Shown here piece by piece: positions 42,920 to 45,559 of a stretch of 45,559 bases of DNA (the first letter of the stretch is position 1; every line of letters begins with the position of its first letter). The stretch comes from Nitriliruptor sp040882055 (GTDB lineage Bacteria > Actinomycetota > Nitriliruptoria > Nitriliruptorales > Nitriliruptoraceae), in contig JBBECA010000010.1 in NCBI GenBank assembly GCA_040882055.1, forward strand, positions 1 through 45,559. Direction: 5' to 3'. Position numbers and translations under genes: made by a program. Under the pieces are notes generated by a model that was given only the letters and a program-made list of their open reading frames with translations, was not told where the DNA came from and did no database searches.

Positions 42920-45510
42920 GCACCAAGCCCGTCGCGGCCTTCCGAACCAACCTGCGCGCCTGCTGGATCACCACCTACAACCTCGACCTGGGACTGTACG
43001 ACAGCTTCCTGTTCCCACGACTCGGCGACCCGCCACTGAACGCGGTCGTGCTCGCCGACGGACATCGGCTCGACCACACCCTCGAAGCGATCCCGCCGGA
43101 TGAACAGTGGCGGCTGCAGCGGGCCAACCGCCGGTGGCTGCTGCGTGGCCTCCGTGCGGGTGGGGCGTTCCACCCCAAAACCATCCTTCTCGCCGATACC
43201 TCCGCCGTGCGGCTGCTGGTGGGTTCGGGGAACCTGTCGCTATCCGGTCTCGAGGTCGGGTTCGAGACGTTCACCGAGTTCACCAGTAGCGACCCGGAGG
43301 GTGCCGCTGCCATCGCCGGCTGGGTCAGCTGGATGCACCGCATCGTCCACCAGCAAGGTGACGCCGAGCTGGCGGGCCGCTTCGCCAGGCTCGTCGCCGA
43401 CCTCCCAGCTTCGGTCGAGGTTGCGGCGGGTGGGTTCTTGCACAACCTCGACGGCCCGCTGCTGGACTCGCTCGTCACTGCAGTTGCCGAGCGACCCGTC
43501 GAGCGTCTCCACCTGGCGGCGCCGTTCTACGACCAGCAGCTCGCGGCCGTGGACACACTGCTGCAACGGCTGGAGCCACGCACCGTTGTCGTCTATCTCA
43601 CCGAACGCACCAGCGTCGACGGCCGCGAACTTCGAAAGCTGCTCAAGCGTCGGGGCGTCGAGGACGAACTGCTGCGGTACGTCGACGAGAAGGACAGCCC
43701 GGTTGGGTTCGTGCACGCCAAGCTGATCGGGGTCGAGCTGGACGACGGCAGTGCGCTGCTGCTGTCCGGCTCGGCGAACCTCTCGCGAGCCGCGTTGATG
43801 GCGACCGACGGGGTCGAGGCCTACGCCAACATCGAAACCGCAACGCTCACTGCGCTCTCAGTAGACGAGCTCCGCCATCGGTTCGTTGACCCGCCCCGGC
43901 TGAACACCCAGCCCGTCCCGCCCGAGATCGCCGAGGCCTTGACGCTCGAGCCGGACAAGGAGGGGCAGCTACCTCCGGTGAAGCTTATGCGGGCGTCGCG
44001 GAACGCCAACGGCAGCGTGGCCGTGGTCGTAGACGGCCCGCTGGCCGACGAGTGGCTCCTGACCGACGGTGACGAGACCGGCCGACCGAACCTGGACCCC
44101 CTGACCGGCAGACTGGTCTGGCTCATCGACCAGACCGGCGAGACGGTGTCCAACCGGGTCGTGGTCGACGAGCCTCGAGACCTGCAGCGTGAGCTCGAAG
44201 AGCCCTCCTCCAGCGGCACCGGGCACCCCGGCGAGCTGCTCGTATCCGACCTCGACCATCCGCTCGGTGCGATTCTCAACTACCTGCAGCAGACCTGCGT
44301 GATGGACGTCGCCGAGACCCGCGCTGTCGAGCTCGCCGAACGGGCCGGCGGCACCGAGGGCGACGAGTCGAGCGAGACCGGGCTGTGGGAGCGGCTCGCC
44401 AGCGACGAGCTGCGGCGCGATCCACGCATCAGCACCTACGACCGTCTACGTGGGCACACACATGGACTCGTCGACCCACTCGCGGATCTGCTCGCCGCGA
44501 TGCTGGCCCGCACCCCACCAGAAGCTCGAGATGCGCTCAGCAACGTCATCCCGTTCCCCGTCCCCGACCCCGACCCCGGGGATGGCACGGACGGCGGCGG
44601 GGGGGATGTCGCCAAGCATCGGTGGTCCACCAGCACCAGGATCCGCGTACGAGCACGCAACGTGCTGCGCCGTTGGGCGGACGCGGTCGGTGACGAGCGG
44701 ATGCAGTGGATCGACCCGCTCGCGCCCCTCACCAACTTCCGGGTCCTGCTCGACGCGTTGGCGTGGCTGTACGCGATCCATCACAAGACCGATGAGGGCG
44801 CTGTCCTCACCGAGGACGACCTCGACCAGGTCTTCCGACGCCTCGTCGATGCCATCCTGGCCCCGCTGAGCAAGACCGATGACGTTCGCTCGGCCCTGCC
44901 GGAGCACACGCTCTCGCTCGTGGCCGGCCTGCTCTACCTCGCGCTACGTCCCGGAACCGACTACCGGGGACGCGTGCTCGACTGGCAACCACGGATCCAA
45001 GCACTGCTCGATCTCGACCTGCTCGAGGCGACCGATATCAGCGCGCGCTTTGTCGGTGAGGTGCTGTGGCTGGAGATCGCCGCATCCGACATCGAAGCCG
45101 AACTGCTGTACGCCGTGGACTTCATCGACGACGAGGAGTGGTGCCGACGCACCGCAGCCGAACTCGAACTCGCATCCGTCGCTTTGGAGGTTTCAAGCCA
45201 GAACCAGCAGCTCGATGCACGGATCACCGTCGCGGGCGTGGATACCCCACTCAGCGACCCGGTCACCCTACGACTGCTCGCGGCGCTCGAGGAGTATCGC
45301 GGCGCGACCTCGGTGGCGATCTTCGACGCGAACGGCCGTTGGCGACTCGCGATCGAGCCTGGCGAGACGGTTGCGCTCAGAGCCTCCTGGCTCGATGAAA
45401 GGTTCGTCGAATCGCGGCAGACCCTCTCGCCGCGTCACCTCCGACGGCTGATAGCTGCAGGCGGCTCGCTCGCCGAACTCTTCGCCCCGCAGCACCGCGC
45501 TGCTTCTTAG
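42916..45510 (+). CDS. Double-HKD phospholipase D-family nuclease with large C-terminal region
   Basis: 864 residues. Two HKD half-sites are visible: H86-x-K88 ... D94 ... GSGN (103-106) in FHPKTILLADTSAVRLLVGS, and H267-x-K269 ... D276 ... GSAN (285-288) in VHAKLIGVELDDGSALLLSG. Together they can form one complete PLD active site in a single chain, as in BfiI-like and other DNA-cutting PLD enzymes. From about 330 to 864 comes a region with no motif I recognise, with a Pro/Asp/Gly-rich hinge near 545-560 and a helical tail. It overlaps the preceding gene by 4 nt. Role inferred: effector nuclease of a defence module. Confidence 0.85.
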   Translation: MSTKPVAAFRTNLRACWITTYNLDLGLYDSFLFPRLGDPPLNAVVLADGHRLDHTLEAIPPDEQWRLQRANRRWLLRGLRAGGAFHPKTILLADTSAVRLLVGSGNLSLSGLEVGFETFTEFTSSDPEGAAAIAGWVSWMHRIVHQQGDAELAGRFARLVADLPASVEVAAGGFLHNLDGPLLDSLVTAVAERPVERLHLAAPFYDQQLAAVDTLLQRLEPRTVVVYLTERTSVDGRELRKLLKRRGVEDELLRYVDEKDSPVGFVHAKLIGVELDDGSALLLSGSANLSRAALMATDGVEAYANIETATLTALSVDELRHRFVDPPRLNTQPVPPEIAEALTLEPDKEGQLPPVKLMRASRNANGSVAVVVDGPLADEWLLTDGDETGRPNLDPLTGRLVWLIDQTGETVSNRVVVDEPRDLQRELEEPSSSGTGHPGELLVSDLDHPLGAILNYLQQTCVMDVAETRAVELAERAGGTEGDESSETGLWERLASDELRRDPRISTYDRLRGHTHGLVDPLADLLAAMLARTPPEARDALSNVIPFPVPDPDPGDGTDGGGGDVAKHRWSTSTRIRVRARNVLRRWADAVGDERMQWIDPLAPLTNFRVLLDALAWLYAIHHKTDEGAVLTEDDLDQVFRRLVDAILAPLSKTDDVRSALPEHTLSLVAGLLYLALRPGTDYRGRVLDWQPRIQALLDLDLLEATDISARFVGEVLWLEIAASDIEAELLYAVDFIDDEEWCRRTAAELELASVALEVSSQNQQLDARITVAGVDTPLSDPVTLRLLAALEEYRGATSVAIFDANGRWRLAIEPGETVALRASWLDERFVESRQTLSPRHLRRLIAAGGSLAELFAPQHRAAS

Positions 45511-45559
45511 CCTGAATGCACCGATAGGCCTGGTGGAGATCGGTGGGCGGCGCTGAACG
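45511..45559. other. Window end, no gene supported
   Basis: The 49 bases after the PLD stop hold a TAGGCC hexamer but no ribosome site or open frame long enough to judge. The island may continue beyond the window. Confidence 0.4.

Overview
This is a very GC-rich stretch with heavy use of GTG and TTG starts, and many genes are preceded by a TAGCGT/TAGCCT/TAGGCT-like -10 box. Gene content points to an actinobacterium: a Kgd-type fused 2-oxoglutarate dehydrogenase, glucosyl-3-phosphoglycerate synthase, the DUF3263 + LytR_C pair, a nitrobindin-like protein and a DUF4032 protein beside a sugar ABC operon. A deep-branching high-GC lineage (Nitriliruptoria or Acidimicrobiia type) is possible, but the window alone does not settle this.

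Layout. 1-14.7 kb is mixed housekeeping: the end of an EAL protein, a PLP decarboxylase-like enzyme, a DUF819 membrane protein, the DUF3263/LytR_C pair, a lone receiver protein, GpgS, a MoaD/ThiS-like protein, a glutamine amidotransferase with a CaCA antiporter, FKBP + nitrobindin, a CoA-disulfide-reductase-like flavoprotein, RimK, a 53-residue DUF3309-like protein, an HhH-GPD protein and a penicillin-binding-protein-like protein that has lost all three transpeptidase motifs. 14.9-18.6 kb is kgd. 18.6-20.1 kb is an AbiEi-domain/Vsr-like nuclease gene bracketed by two families of palindromic tandem repeats. 20.1-22.5 kb has a hydrolase and a stand-alone NuoF-like protein.

22.5-30.2 kb is a sugar module: a GH13 alpha-glucosidase diverges from an ATPase - binding protein - two permeases - DUF4032 operon. 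The shared control region carries a 24-bp unit repeated three times, each with a 10-bp palindrome. A secreted hydrolase, leaderless metG and a small membrane protein follow.

34.0-45.5 kb lies beyond a tRNA-Arg(CCU) gene and is a defence island: a small winged-helix gene with an AT-rich, operator-like promoter, then hsdM, hsdS and hsdR in overlapping order, then two translationally coupled genes, an unrecognised 514-residue protein and an 864-residue double-HKD phospholipase-D-family nuclease. HsdR carries a C-terminal Schlafen/AlbA_2-like domain. This two-gene module attached to a type I restriction system is the best candidate here for an undescribed system.
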